From Francisella philomiragia subsp. philomiragia ATCC 25015 (GTDB lineage Bacteria > Pseudomonadota > Gammaproteobacteria > Francisellales > Francisellaceae): 64,000 bases of DNA. The position numbers and the translations under genes were made by a program. Of the stretch, positions 56,043 to 64,000 are shown in pieces. The DNA lies in the NCBI RefSeq assembly GCF_000156715.1, contig NZ_DS999311.1, forward strand, positions 285,471-349,470, given 5' to 3'. The notes under the pieces are model-generated. The model had not been told where the DNA came from. It saw nothing but the letters and a program-made list of their open reading frames with translations, and searched no databases. Position 1 is the stretch's first letter; each line of letters begins with the position of its first letter.

Positions 56043-57113
56043 ATGAAAAATATTGAAAACTACTATATGCAACAAGCACTCACTCTAGCAAATAGAGGTA
56101 GGTTATCAGTATCTCCAAACCCTATGGTTGGATGCATAATAGTAAAAAATGGAGCCATTATTTCAGAAGGTTGGCACGAAGCTGTAGGAGAAGCTCATGC
56201 AGAGATCTATGCACTGAAAAAAGCTGGAGACAAAGCAAAAGGTGCTACTGCATACGTAACCTTAGAGCCATGTTGCCATCACGGAAGGACTCCTCCCTGC
56301 ACAGATGCATTAATTAGAGCAGGCATACAAAAAGTAGTGGTCGCTACACTTGATCCTAATCCTTTAGTTGCCGGCAAAGGCATACAAAAGCTCAAAGATG
56401 CTGGAATAGAAGTCAAAGTTGGCATCTTACAAAAACAGGCTCAAGAACAAAATAAAATATTTTTCCACTACCAAAAAACTCAAAAACCTTTTGTGTATGC
56501 AAAATGGGCAATGTCTCTTGATGGCAAAATAGCTGTAAATGGTAATGATTCAAAAAAAATCAGCTCTAACGAAGCATTTGTAGACACTCATCAGCTACGT
56601 AACATTTGTGATGCTATATTAATCGGAAAGCAAACTCTAATTGATGATAATCCTAGTCTTGATGTAAGAATACAGCTAAGCAAAAAGAAACACCCTGTTA
56701 GATTTATTATTTCTAATAATCTCTCAGAAGTAGATAAGAGTTGGAGAGTTTTAGATCAAAATCATGCAAAAACCATTTTTGTTTGTTCAAAAATTTCCGC
56801 TCAAGTTGCTAACGAACTAGACAATATTGGTATCGAGTACTGGCTACTACCAACATTCAAAGGACAAGTGTGCTTAGATAGCCTTTTAAACAAAATGGGA
56901 CAAACAGGGATAACAAGCCTTTTGGTTGAGGGTGGTAAAAAGACTCTAGAAAATTTTATAAATCAAAAACTAATTAATGAATTTGCAACATATTTATCAC
57001 CTGTTGTAATAGCAGGATGCAATCCTAAAGAGAAACTCATATTTCAAGATGTATCTTTTTTAGGCGAAGATTTACTAATAAATTCATATTTTAAGGAAAC
57101 TAACAATGTTTAG
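56043..57113 (+). CDS. ribD: bifunctional riboflavin biosynthesis deaminase/reductase
   Basis: RibD deaminates then reduces the pyrimidine intermediate in riboflavin synthesis. The N-terminal deaminase domain (about 1-145) has the zinc motif HAEIYAL near residue 53 and EPCCHHGRTPPCTDAL near residue 77. The C-terminal reductase (about 146-355) starts FVYAKWAMSLDGKIAVNGNDSKKISS and contains SLLVEGGKKTLENFI near the end. The 356 residues are standard. It is the first gene after the FMN riboswitch. The end overlaps the next gene by 8 bp (ATGTTTAG). Confidence 0.97.
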   Translation: MKNIENYYMQQALTLANRGRLSVSPNPMVGCIIVKNGAIISEGWHEAVGEAHAEIYALKKAGDKAKGATAYVTLEPCCHHGRTPPCTDALIRAGIQKVVVATLDPNPLVAGKGIQKLKDAGIEVKVGILQKQAQEQNKIFFHYQKTQKPFVYAKWAMSLDGKIAVNGNDSKKISSNEAFVDTHQLRNICDAILIGKQTLIDDNPSLDVRIQLSKKKHPVRFIISNNLSEVDKSWRVLDQNHAKTIFVCSKISAQVANELDNIGIEYWLLPTFKGQVCLDSLLNKMGQTGITSLLVEGGKKTLENFINQKLINEFATYLSPVVIAGCNPKEKLIFQDVSFLGEDLLINSYFKETNNV

Positions 57114-57711
57114 TGGCATTGTCCAAGAACTAGGGACAGTAGAAGATATAATAGATAAAGGTAACATAAGAACCTTTTGTATAAAGTTTGATAATAGTAC
57201 AAATTGCAATATTGGTGACAGCGTTGCTATTAATGGTACTTGCCTTACAGTAACTGAGATCAATAAACAAAATTCAACAGCTAATTTTGATGCAGTTCCA
57301 GAAACTTTACAAAAAACTAATCTTAATATTCTAGTAAAAAATCAGTTAGTGAATACTGAGCTTGCTATGCGCTATGGCGATCATGTCGGTGGACACATGG
57401 TACAAGGTCATATTGACGAAACTGGACAAATTATAAGCATAACAAATGTCGGTGGAGCGTGGCTAGTTGAGATTTCAGCATCTAAAGAATTACTAAAATA
57501 TCTAGTCACAAAAGGATTTGTGACTATAGATGGTATGAGCATAACTGTAATCGATACTCTTGAAGACTCATTTACAGTAACTTTGATACCGCATACTATT
57601 GAGGTCACTATTGCAAAGAATTATACTAAGGGCTCTATTGTAAATCTTGAAGCTGATGCAACGGGTAAGTATATCTACAAATATATACAAGGATTTAAAG
57701 AAAATGTTTAA
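57106..57711 (+). CDS. ribE: riboflavin synthase alpha subunit
   Basis: It dismutates two 6,7-dimethyl-8-ribityllumazines into riboflavin and a pyrimidine. The 201 residues form two lumazine-binding repeats. The first starts MFSGIVQELGTVEDI, with INGTCLTVTEI near 46; the second begins HMVQGHIDETGQI, with IDGMSITVIDT near 143. The N-terminal active-site MFSGIV is intact. It is coupled to ribD and ribBA by 8-bp overlaps on both sides. Confidence 0.96.
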   Translation: MFSGIVQELGTVEDIIDKGNIRTFCIKFDNSTNCNIGDSVAINGTCLTVTEINKQNSTANFDAVPETLQKTNLNILVKNQLVNTELAMRYGDHVGGHMVQGHIDETGQIISITNVGGAWLVEISASKELLKYLVTKGFVTIDGMSITVIDTLEDSFTVTLIPHTIEVTIAKNYTKGSIVNLEADATGKYIYKYIQGFKENV

Positions 57712-58915
57712 GCAAATAAAAGAAAATATTGAAAATGCAATACAAGCTCTCAAGCAAGGCAAGCCTGTGGTTGTACTTGATGATTACGATAGAGAAAATG
57801 AGGGAGACTTAATTCTCCCGGGTGAGAAAGCCACAGAAGCTAATATCGCTTTTATGCTTGAATATACAAGTGGTATTGTTTGCTTAGCAATGGACTCAAA
57901 AAAAGCAAAACAATTAAATCTAACACCAATGGTAGCAGCGGATCAAAACAATAGCACATTTACAACACCCTTCACAGTGACTATAGAAGCCAAAGAAGGT
58001 GTAACTACGGGAGTATCTGCTAAAGATAGAGCACATACAATACAAGTAGCCTCAAAAACCAATGCAAAAGCTGATGAATTAGCTCGACCAGGACATATTT
58101 TCCCGCTTATAGCAAACGATAAAGGTGTACTTGGTAGAAATGGTCATACTGAAGCAACTGTGGATCTTATGAAACTCAGTGGCTTCAATAGAGCTGGTGT
58201 TCTATGTGAACTAATGAACAAAGATGGCACAATGATGAAAGCACCTGAATTAGAAGCATTTGCCAAAAAATATAATCTACCTATTCTAACTATTGCTGAA
58301 CTTTATCAATACCGTTTAGCAACTGAAATTTTTGTCACAAAAATGGCAAGCTCTACGATACCATTTAAAAAGATTGGTGAATTAGAAATGAGCGTATACA
58401 AAGATAATTTCAGTAATGATGAAGTTGTTGTTTTATCTAAACCTTACACTGGTAACAATCCTCTGGTTAGGATGCACTCGTCTTGCATAACAGGGGATAT
58501 TTTTGGATCACTACGTTGTGATTGCCAAGACCAGCTACACAAAGGGATCGAAATGATTAGTGAGGAAGGAGGATTTTTCATATACCTTGATCAAGAAGGT
58601 AGAGGCATAGGACTAACTAATAAGCTCAAAGCATATAATCTACAGATGAATGAAAATATGGATACTATTGAGGCAAACTTAGCTCTTGGGTTACCTGCAG
58701 ATGCTAGAAAATATGATTTAGCTATACAAGTTCTAAAATATAATCATGTAGATCAGTGTAGATTGATATCAAATAACCCTGAAAAGTTAGCGGCGCTTAG
58801 AAATGTCAACATACATGCCGAGCCTGTATATTGTGAAGCATTTGTAAACTCACATAACAGAAACTACTTAATAACCAAGAAAACTAAAGCAAAACATACA
58901 ATTAAAGGAATATAG
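57704..58915 (+). CDS. ribBA: bifunctional DHBP synthase / GTP cyclohydrolase II
   Basis: RibBA supplies both starting materials of riboflavin. The DHBP synthase domain (about 1-205) has VVVLDDYDRENEGDLILPGEKAT and GHTEATVDLMKLSG. The GTP cyclohydrolase II domain (about 210-403) has RMHSSCITGDIFGSLRCDCQDQL with three zinc Cys, DQEGRGIGLTNKLKAYNLQ and CRLISNNPEK. Both active sites look complete. I start it at ATG 57704, overlapping the end of the riboflavin synthase gene by 8 bp; further upstream the frame is the shadow of that gene. Confidence 0.96.
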   Translation: MFKQIKENIENAIQALKQGKPVVVLDDYDRENEGDLILPGEKATEANIAFMLEYTSGIVCLAMDSKKAKQLNLTPMVAADQNNSTFTTPFTVTIEAKEGVTTGVSAKDRAHTIQVASKTNAKADELARPGHIFPLIANDKGVLGRNGHTEATVDLMKLSGFNRAGVLCELMNKDGTMMKAPELEAFAKKYNLPILTIAELYQYRLATEIFVTKMASSTIPFKKIGELEMSVYKDNFSNDEVVVLSKPYTGNNPLVRMHSSCITGDIFGSLRCDCQDQLHKGIEMISEEGGFFIYLDQEGRGIGLTNKLKAYNLQMNENMDTIEANLALGLPADARKYDLAIQVLKYNHVDQCRLISNNPEKLAALRNVNIHAEPVYCEAFVNSHNRNYLITKKTKAKHTIKGI

Positions 58916-58918
58916 AGC

Positions 58919-59362
58919 ATGAGAAAACTAGCTATTGTCGTAAGTGAATTTAACTCATTAATAACAGATAAAATGCTTGAAGGAGCCTTAGAAGAAGCTT
59001 ATGCTCAAGGTCTAAAAGATAGTCAAATATATATCAAAAAAGTTCCTGGTGCAGTAGAGCTGCCTTATGCTGCTAAACTTTTAGCAGAGACTAACGAAGT
59101 TGATGCTGTTGTACTTCTTGGTTGCGTAATCAGAGGTGAAACAGACCACTATGATTATGTTTGTGATCAAGTAAGTTATGGCACACAAAAAGTTATGCAT
59201 GAGTATAACCTTCCTGTAATCTTTGGTATATTAACTACACACAACAAAGAACAAGCATTAGAAAGAGTCGGCGGTAAAAAGGGGCACAAAGGTAAATACT
59301 GTGTCCAAGCAGCTCTAACTATGGCAAAAATGAAAAAAGATATATTAGAACAAGGAGTATAA
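58919..59362 (+). CDS. ribH: 6,7-dimethyl-8-ribityllumazine synthase
   Basis: RibH joins the pyrimidine and DHBP to form lumazine, usually as an icosahedral or pentameric assembly. The 147 residues contain VVSEFNSLITDKMLEGALEEAYAQG (about 7-31), KVPGAVELPYAAKLL (about 41-55), LLGCVIRGETDHYDYVCDQV (about 66-85, with the catalytic His) and PVIFGILTTHNKEQALERVGGKKGHKG. It begins 3 bp after ribBA, with an AAAGGA ribosome binding site inside the end of that gene. Confidence 0.97.
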   Translation: MRKLAIVVSEFNSLITDKMLEGALEEAYAQGLKDSQIYIKKVPGAVELPYAAKLLAETNEVDAVVLLGCVIRGETDHYDYVCDQVSYGTQKVMHEYNLPVIFGILTTHNKEQALERVGGKKGHKGKYCVQAALTMAKMKKDILEQGV

Positions 59363-59365
59363 AAT

Positions 59366-59884
59366 ATGTCTTTAGAGATTCTAAAATATCCTCATCCTAT
59401 ACTCAAAGAAATTGCACAAGAGGTCTCACTAGAAGAGATAGATGATGATTTTCGAGCAACCATAGCTGAAATGACTGAATTAATGATAGAAGCAAATGGT
59501 GTAGGATTAGCTGCAATACAAGTTGGTATCAAAAAGAGATTTTTTATAATGTATGATAACTTAGAGAGTGAGACTCCTAAGATAATTACTATCATCAATC
59601 CTAAGATAATCGACCAAAGCGGTAAGATAATTGATGAAGAAGGTTGCTTATCATTTCCTGGAGTTTCTGCTAAGGTAAATAGAGCAACTAGAGTTAAGAT
59701 AAAAGCACTTAATGAGTTTGGTCAAGAGATTGAAGTTGAAAAAGATGATTTCTTAGCAAGATGTATCCAACATGAAATAGATCATCTAAACGGTGTTACT
59801 TTTTTTGATCATCTTGGTCCACTTAAGCGAAAAATGATTGAGAAAAAATATAAAAAATTGATGCAAGAAAATGCCAATGCTTAA
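59366..59884 (+). CDS. def: peptide deformylase
   Basis: Def removes the formyl group from nascent proteins. All three metal-site motifs are present in 172 residues: GVGLAAIQVG near residue 46, EEGCLSFPG near residue 91 (Cys ligand), and QHEIDHLNG near residue 134 (two His ligands and the catalytic Glu). It begins 3 bp after ribH with an AAGGAG site, so it is the last gene of the riboflavin transcript and may come under the same FMN control. In many bacteria def is paired with fmt instead. Confidence 0.96.
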   Translation: MSLEILKYPHPILKEIAQEVSLEEIDDDFRATIAEMTELMIEANGVGLAAIQVGIKKRFFIMYDNLESETPKIITIINPKIIDQSGKIIDEEGCLSFPGVSAKVNRATRVKIKALNEFGQEIEVEKDDFLARCIQHEIDHLNGVTFFDHLGPLKRKMIEKKYKKLMQENANA

Positions 59885-59980
59885 TTTTTAGTATTTTCCT
59901 ATAATCAAGGCTTTACTTTTCAGCGTCACTAAGCAAGAATTATGTCTTGAAACTGTTTGTTAAATCATGGAATTTAAAAT

Positions 59981-60925
59981 ATGCGTAAAATATTCAGTAA
60001 AATATCACTATTACTATTAATTTTAGCTGTTGCCTCATGTGGAATGTTATCTAATGACCAATTCGTTTATCTAGGTCACGGCGATAATACTCCTGATTAC
60101 CAGTTATATTATGATAAAACTAGAAAGCTTTTTGTACTAATAGATAAGAGAAATGGCTGTTTCCAAAAAGATGGTACAGGAACATGTCTTGCATTTGATC
60201 TAAAACAAACTAGAGATTTTAGAGAAAAAGTACTTGCTAAAATGATTGAAATTGATCTTAGATTGGCTAAAGATAACTATGGTGATCGTGCTATGGCAGA
60301 GCTTCAAAAAGCAGGGATCACAACTGTTAGTAAACCAATAAAGACTGAAAATGTATATGCAACTCCTGTTAGACAAATAGTACTAGATAGAAAACAACAA
60401 TATCACTTAGTCAGAAAAGACTATAAGATAGATGCTGATCTTGTTGCAATGCTAATAACAGATAGTAATGGTAGAAAACGTATCAAAGTAGCATATACAG
60501 TCAACTTCCCTGAGCTAGAGAAGGAATATAACACTTCTCTTAGACCTTATATTATTGATCCTGAATATTTATATACACATATGACTATTGATACAGTACA
60601 TGAAGCACAATTTATGCAGAGAGACGTTCTGAAGAGTCAAAAGGATGTTAAAAAAGAAGTTGGAGTTTATTTGAATGATGTAGTTGATACTACCACTAGC
60701 AAATCTAGCTATACTCGCCAAGAAATTTCAAGTGATGCTGCAACATTAGATCATGAATTAATTACAAAAGCAGATCACGATCAAGATGTTGATGATATCA
60801 TCGCTAATAGTGGTAGTTCATTAGAGACAACTACAAGTGGTAGCTCTATCCCTAGCCCAACTCAAGAAAAACAAGCTGACGTCACAGACACTCAAAAAAC
60901 AACTCTAGCAAGTGATAATAATTAA
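59981..60925 (+). CDS. Francisella-type lipoprotein of unknown function
   Basis: A 314-residue predicted lipoprotein: signal peptide SKISLLLLILAVASC with the lipobox Cys near residue 20. The mature part (about 25-210) is a mixed alpha/beta domain starting NDQFVYLGHGDNTPDYQLYYDKTRKLFVLIDKRNGCFQ. The last 80 residues are Ser/Thr/Asp-rich and probably disordered. I recognise no named domain. It follows def by about 97 bp and converges on mnmA. A surface or periplasmic role is likely from the lipid anchor. Confidence 0.75.
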   Translation: MRKIFSKISLLLLILAVASCGMLSNDQFVYLGHGDNTPDYQLYYDKTRKLFVLIDKRNGCFQKDGTGTCLAFDLKQTRDFREKVLAKMIEIDLRLAKDNYGDRAMAELQKAGITTVSKPIKTENVYATPVRQIVLDRKQQYHLVRKDYKIDADLVAMLITDSNGRKRIKVAYTVNFPELEKEYNTSLRPYIIDPEYLYTHMTIDTVHEAQFMQRDVLKSQKDVKKEVGVYLNDVVDTTTSKSSYTRQEISSDAATLDHELITKADHDQDVDDIIANSGSSLETTTSGSSIPSPTQEKQADVTDTQKTTLASDNN

Positions 60926-60953
60926 TCTATAATCTGTAAATATTGATAGAAAT

Positions 60954-62033
60954 CTAGATAATTATACCCCCTCCTAAACAAACATCATTGTCATAAAAGA
61001 CTACAGATTGTCCTGGAGTGATTGCTCTTTGTGGTTCATCAAAAACTACATTAACTGAACCATCATTATTTACCTCTACGCTACAAGATTGATCTTTTTG
61101 CCTATATCTAACTTTAGCACTACATCTAAAACTATCTGCTGGAGCAGATCCAGCTACCCAGCTAAGGTCTATAGCCTGTAATGTATCTTTGAATAACATT
61201 GGATGATCATGACCCTGAACAGCAATCAAAACATTGTTTTCTAAATCCTTTTGGGCTGCGAACCATGGTATCTCAGGACGATTTTTCACACCACCTATAC
61301 CAAGACCCTGTCTTTGTCCAATCGTATAGTACATAAGCCCATCATGCATACCAATCTTGATACCATTTTCATCATGTATTTCACCCTTTTGAGCTGGCAA
61401 AAACTTTGATAGAAAATCTTTGAACTTACGCTCACCTATGAAACATATCCCTGTACTATCTTTTTTATCGAATGTTACCAAATTATTCTCTTTGGCTATC
61501 TCACGTACTCTAGATTTTTCAATATCACCAATAGGAAACATCGTCTGTTTTAACTGCTCTTGACCAAGCGTATATAAGAAGTATGTTTGATCCTTACTAT
61601 CATCAAGGCCTTTGACTAACTGTACCGAACCATCATCAGCCACCTTAGTACGAGCATAATGCCCTGTAGCGATATAATCGCCCCCTAATAGATGTACATA
61701 GCTCAAAAAGGCTTTGAACTTAATCTCTTTATTACATAAGATATCTGGATTAGGTGTTCTACCCGCTTTATATTCTGTAAGGAAATGCTCGAAGACATTA
61801 TCCCAGTATTCCGCAGCAAAGTTTATTTTCTTAAAAGGTATACCAATAGAATCACAGACTGCTTGAGCATCAGCAATATCTTGCTCTGCTGAGCAAAACT
61901 CATCAGTATCATCTTCTTCCCAGTTTTTCATAAATACACCGGTTACATCATAGCCTTGCTGTTTTAAAAGCAGCGCTGAAACAGACGAATCGACACCTCC
62001 TGAGATACCTACTATTATTTTTTTATTTTGCAT
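60954..62033 (-). CDS. mnmA: tRNA-specific 2-thiouridylase
   Basis: MnmA thiolates U34 of tRNA-Lys, -Glu and -Gln. The PP-loop [15 protein letters not shown] (about 9-23) binds ATP. The two catalytic Cys residues are in [12 protein letters not shown] near residue 99 and [13 protein letters not shown] near residue 195. The IATGHYAR block near 122 and the C-terminal beta-barrel (about 285-359) are standard. The 359-residue length is normal. It lies 113 bp after lepA on the same strand, with a 72-bp palindromic element in between. Confidence 0.97.
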   Translation of the reverse strand: MQNKKIIVGISGGVDSSVSALLLKQQGYDVTGVFMKNWEEDDTDEFCSAEQDIADAQAVCDSIGIPFKKINFAAEYWDNVFEHFLTEYKAGRTPNPDILCNKEIKFKAFLSYVHLLGGDYIATGHYARTKVADDGSVQLVKGLDDSKDQTYFLYTLGQEQLKQTMFPIGDIEKSRVREIAKENNLVTFDKKDSTGICFIGERKFKDFLSKFLPAQKGEIHDENGIKIGMHDGLMYYTIGQRQGLGIGGVKNRPEIPWFAAQKDLENNVLIAVQGHDHPMLFKDTLQAIDLSWVAGSAPADSFRCSAKVRYRQKDQSCSVEVNNDGSVNVVFDEPQRAITPGQSVVFYDNDVCLGGGIII

Positions 62034-62054
62034 ATTTAAATATCTATACCTTTC

Positions 62055-62126
62055 TGTAGTGACAGCACAGTGTGCTGTCTTAAGATAGATTAATATAAGT
62101 TAACAGATCAATGATCTGTCACTACA
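62055..62126. repeat. 72-bp element with 11-bp perfect terminal inverted repeats
   Basis: TGTAGTGACAG (62055-62065) and CTGTCACTACA (62116-62126) are exact complements. Each end also has its own short palindrome: GACAGCACA / TGTGCTGTC on the left, ACAGATCA / TGATCTGT on the right. The two ends align with each other as TGTAGTGACAG followed by a CA-TG core and CTGT. This is the layout of a small MITE or an extragenic palindrome. It could also act as a bidirectional terminator between lepA and mnmA. GTAGTGACAG also occurs once at 45949-45958 beside ssb. Confidence 0.6.
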
Positions 62127-62146
62127 AATAGTAATAATTATAAATA

Positions 62147-63931
62147 TTACTTCTTCAAAACTGACAAGAAAGCTTCTTGAGGAATTTCAACAGAACCAAT
62201 ATTCTTCATTCTTTTTTTACCCTCTTTTTGCTTCTCTAACAGTTTTTTCTTACGCGAAACATCACCACCATAGCATTTTGCTAAAACGTTCTTACGCAAT
62301 GCTTTAACTGTACTTCTGGCAACAATAGTCCCACCTATAGCTGCTTGAATAGCAACTTCAAACATTTGTCTTGGAATTAGTTCTTTAAGGCGCTCAACTA
62401 GTTCTCTACCTTTATATTTAGCTTGATCTTTATGCACAATACTTGCTAAAGCATCAACTTTATCGCCATTGATAAGTACATCTAAACGAACCATATCTGC
62501 TGCTTCATAACGAATTAACTCATAGTCCAAAGATCCATAACCCTTTGTAACAGATTTAAGAGTATCAAAGAAGTCTGATACCACTTCAATCATCGGTAAA
62601 TCATAAGTTATAGAAACCTGACTACCAACATAGTTAAGGTCAACCTGAACACCTCTTTTCTCAACACATATTGTAATTACACTACCAACATAATCTTTTG
62701 GCACAAGAATATTCGCTCTCACAATTGGCTCATGTATCTCTGCTATTGCACCTGGCTCTGGCAATTTTGATGGGTTATCAACATCTATAGTTTCACCATC
62801 CTTTTTGACAGCCTTGTAGACAACTGTTGGAGCTGAAGTGATTAAATCAAGGTTGTATTCTCTCTCTAATCTTTCTTGAATAATCTCCATATGAAGCATA
62901 CCCAAGAAACCACACCTAAAGCCAAAACCTAGAGCTTGTGAAACCTCTGGCTCGAAAAATAATGAGGCGTCATTTAAACTTAGCTTATCCAAAGCTTCTC
63001 TAAAATCAGGATAATCATCAGAACTTATAGTAAACATCCCTGCATAAACTTGTGGCTGGACTTTTTTAAATCCTGGAACAGGCTTATCAGTTGGATTATG
63101 CGTATGAGTTAAAGTATCACCTACAGGAGCTCCATGAATATCCTTAATACCCGCGACAATAAAACCAACCTCACCGGCTTTTAAATGATCTAGGTCTTTC
63201 ATCTTTGGTGTAAATACCCCAACTCTATCAACCTGATATGAAACTCCAGTTGACATAACCTTAAATTTCTCTCCCTTCTTAAGGGTACCATTTTTGATTC
63301 TTACAAGGGAAACCACTCCAAGATAATTATCAAACCATGAATCTATAATTAAAGCTTGTAGTTTTGCATTAACATCGCCCTCTGGTGCTGGAACTTTAGC
63401 AACAATTGTTTCTAAAACATCTTCAACACCTATGCCCGTCTTAGCGCTACATGTAGTTGCTCCAGTTGCATCGATACCAATAATTTCTTCAATCTCTTCT
63501 GCAACCCTATCAGGCTCTGCAGATGGTAAGTCAATTTTATTTAGAATTGGTATAACCTCTAAATTCTGCTCAATGGCAGTATAGCAATTAGCTACTGTCT
63601 GAGCTTCTACACCTTGAGCTGCATCTACAACTAACAAAGCACCCTCACAAGCCGCTAATGATCGCGATACTTCATAAGAGAAATCAACATGTCCAGGAGT
63701 ATCAATAAAATTAAGCTGATATGTTTGACCATCTCTAGCTACATAGTCTAAAGTTACAGATTGTGCCTTGATAGTGATTCCACGCTCTCTTTCTATATCC
63801 ATCGAGTCTAAGACTTGTTCTTTCATTTCACGCTCACTAAGACCATTGCATACCTGTATAAATCTATCTGACAAAGTCGACTTACCATGGTCAATATGTG
63901 CAATTATCGAAAAGTTTCTGATGTTTTTCAT
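62147..63931 (-). CDS. lepA: elongation factor 4 (LepA)
   Basis: A 594-residue ribosomal GTPase that acts in translation initiation or back-translocation. G1 is [14 protein letters not shown] near residue 11, G3 [12 protein letters not shown] near residue 77, and G4 [11 protein letters not shown] near residue 131. The rest follows EF-G domains II, III and V. The LepA-specific C-terminal domain contains [37 protein letters not shown] and [26 protein letters not shown]. Its usual partner lepB is not next to it in this window. Confidence 0.97.
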   Translation of the reverse strand: MKNIRNFSIIAHIDHGKSTLSDRFIQVCNGLSEREMKEQVLDSMDIERERGITIKAQSVTLDYVARDGQTYQLNFIDTPGHVDFSYEVSRSLAACEGALLVVDAAQGVEAQTVANCYTAIEQNLEVIPILNKIDLPSAEPDRVAEEIEEIIGIDATGATTCSAKTGIGVEDVLETIVAKVPAPEGDVNAKLQALIIDSWFDNYLGVVSLVRIKNGTLKKGEKFKVMSTGVSYQVDRVGVFTPKMKDLDHLKAGEVGFIVAGIKDIHGAPVGDTLTHTHNPTDKPVPGFKKVQPQVYAGMFTISSDDYPDFREALDKLSLNDASLFFEPEVSQALGFGFRCGFLGMLHMEIIQERLEREYNLDLITSAPTVVYKAVKKDGETIDVDNPSKLPEPGAIAEIHEPIVRANILVPKDYVGSVITICVEKRGVQVDLNYVGSQVSITYDLPMIEVVSDFFDTLKSVTKGYGSLDYELIRYEAADMVRLDVLINGDKVDALASIVHKDQAKYKGRELVERLKELIPRQMFEVAIQAAIGGTIVARSTVKALRKNVLAKCYGGDVSRKKKLLEKQKEGKKRMKNIGSVEIPQEAFLSVLKK

Positions 63932-64000
63932 AATATTTAAGCTCTGTTGCTACTAAGAAGTAATTTTTTATTTAATAAATCTAGATACCTATTATGCTAT

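Noticed and set aside
1-64000. CRISPR arrays, transposases, prophage genes, rRNA operons
   Set aside because: No regularly spaced direct repeats, no transposase or phage protein motifs and no rRNA sequence were found on reading both strands.

Overview
The window is chromosomal DNA of a Francisella species (Gammaproteobacteria, Thiotrichales). The case rests on very AT-rich DNA, the gene order dnaX / lpxC-ftsZ-ftsA-ftsQ-ddl-tadA / rpsA-tsaC-ripA, a RipA-like membrane protein known from Francisella, and several lipoproteins and a porin of Francisella-restricted type. Base composition and codon use look even throughout. I see no insertion-sequence transposase, prophage, CRISPR array or rRNA operon. 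Species cannot be fixed from sequence reading alone.

Layout. 1-7.9 kb: the 3' end of dnaX converges on lpxC, followed by the minus-strand division cluster (tadA-ddl-ftsQ-ftsA-ftsZ, then lpxC) and divergent rpsA. 8-14.5 kb: tsaC, ripA, an acyltransferase, comEC with an apparently degenerate C-terminal domain, and an overlapping ATP-grasp (RimK-like)/GNAT pair. 14.5-17.4 kb: a structured 5' region with a 12-codon leader ORF and a 207-bp palindromic element ahead of a double-permease plus ATPase ABC transporter. 17.4-23 kb: YggT, an M14 peptidase, tRNA-Gln, and the overlapping run antiporter / gamma-carbonic-anhydrase-like / lolB / ispE. 23-28 kb: a second, paralogous ABC transporter followed by a porin. 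28-32 kb: a 55-residue zinc-ribbon protein, glycine-zipper and small membrane proteins, and esterase-hemC-fluC(crcB)-lipoprotein. A 331-bp gap here carries two perfect DnaA boxes.

32-41 kb: an RNB-family RNase and a glycosyltransferase transcribed divergently from a strikingly symmetric promoter, then aspS, a GNAT-nitrilase fusion, an MFS transporter and a BHMT-like methyltransferase. 41-46 kb: ackA-pta-gabD. 46-51 kb: ssb, and yibN-like/secB/recA/recX, Skp-like chaperone, S49 peptidase. 50.8-55.7 kb: thioredoxin-like ferredoxin, a pyruvate/indolepyruvate-type decarboxylase, and tandem NhaP-type antiporters, the second of which looks broken by a nonsense codon near its N-terminus. 55.7-60 kb: an FMN riboswitch and the ribD-ribE-ribBA-ribH-def operon. 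60-64 kb: a lipoprotein, mnmA, a 72-bp inverted-repeat element and lepA.

Most of the window is housekeeping: division, lipid A, translation, riboflavin, heme, isoprenoid, acetate metabolism and recombination. The best leads for something new are regulatory or structural: the mirrored overlapping divergent promoter at 33,958-33,981, the leader-peptide region and palindromic element at 14.5-14.9 kb, the paired DnaA boxes at 31.9-32.0 kb, the broken antiporter paralog, the long-range pairing downstream of the FMN riboswitch, and the degenerate ComEC domain.
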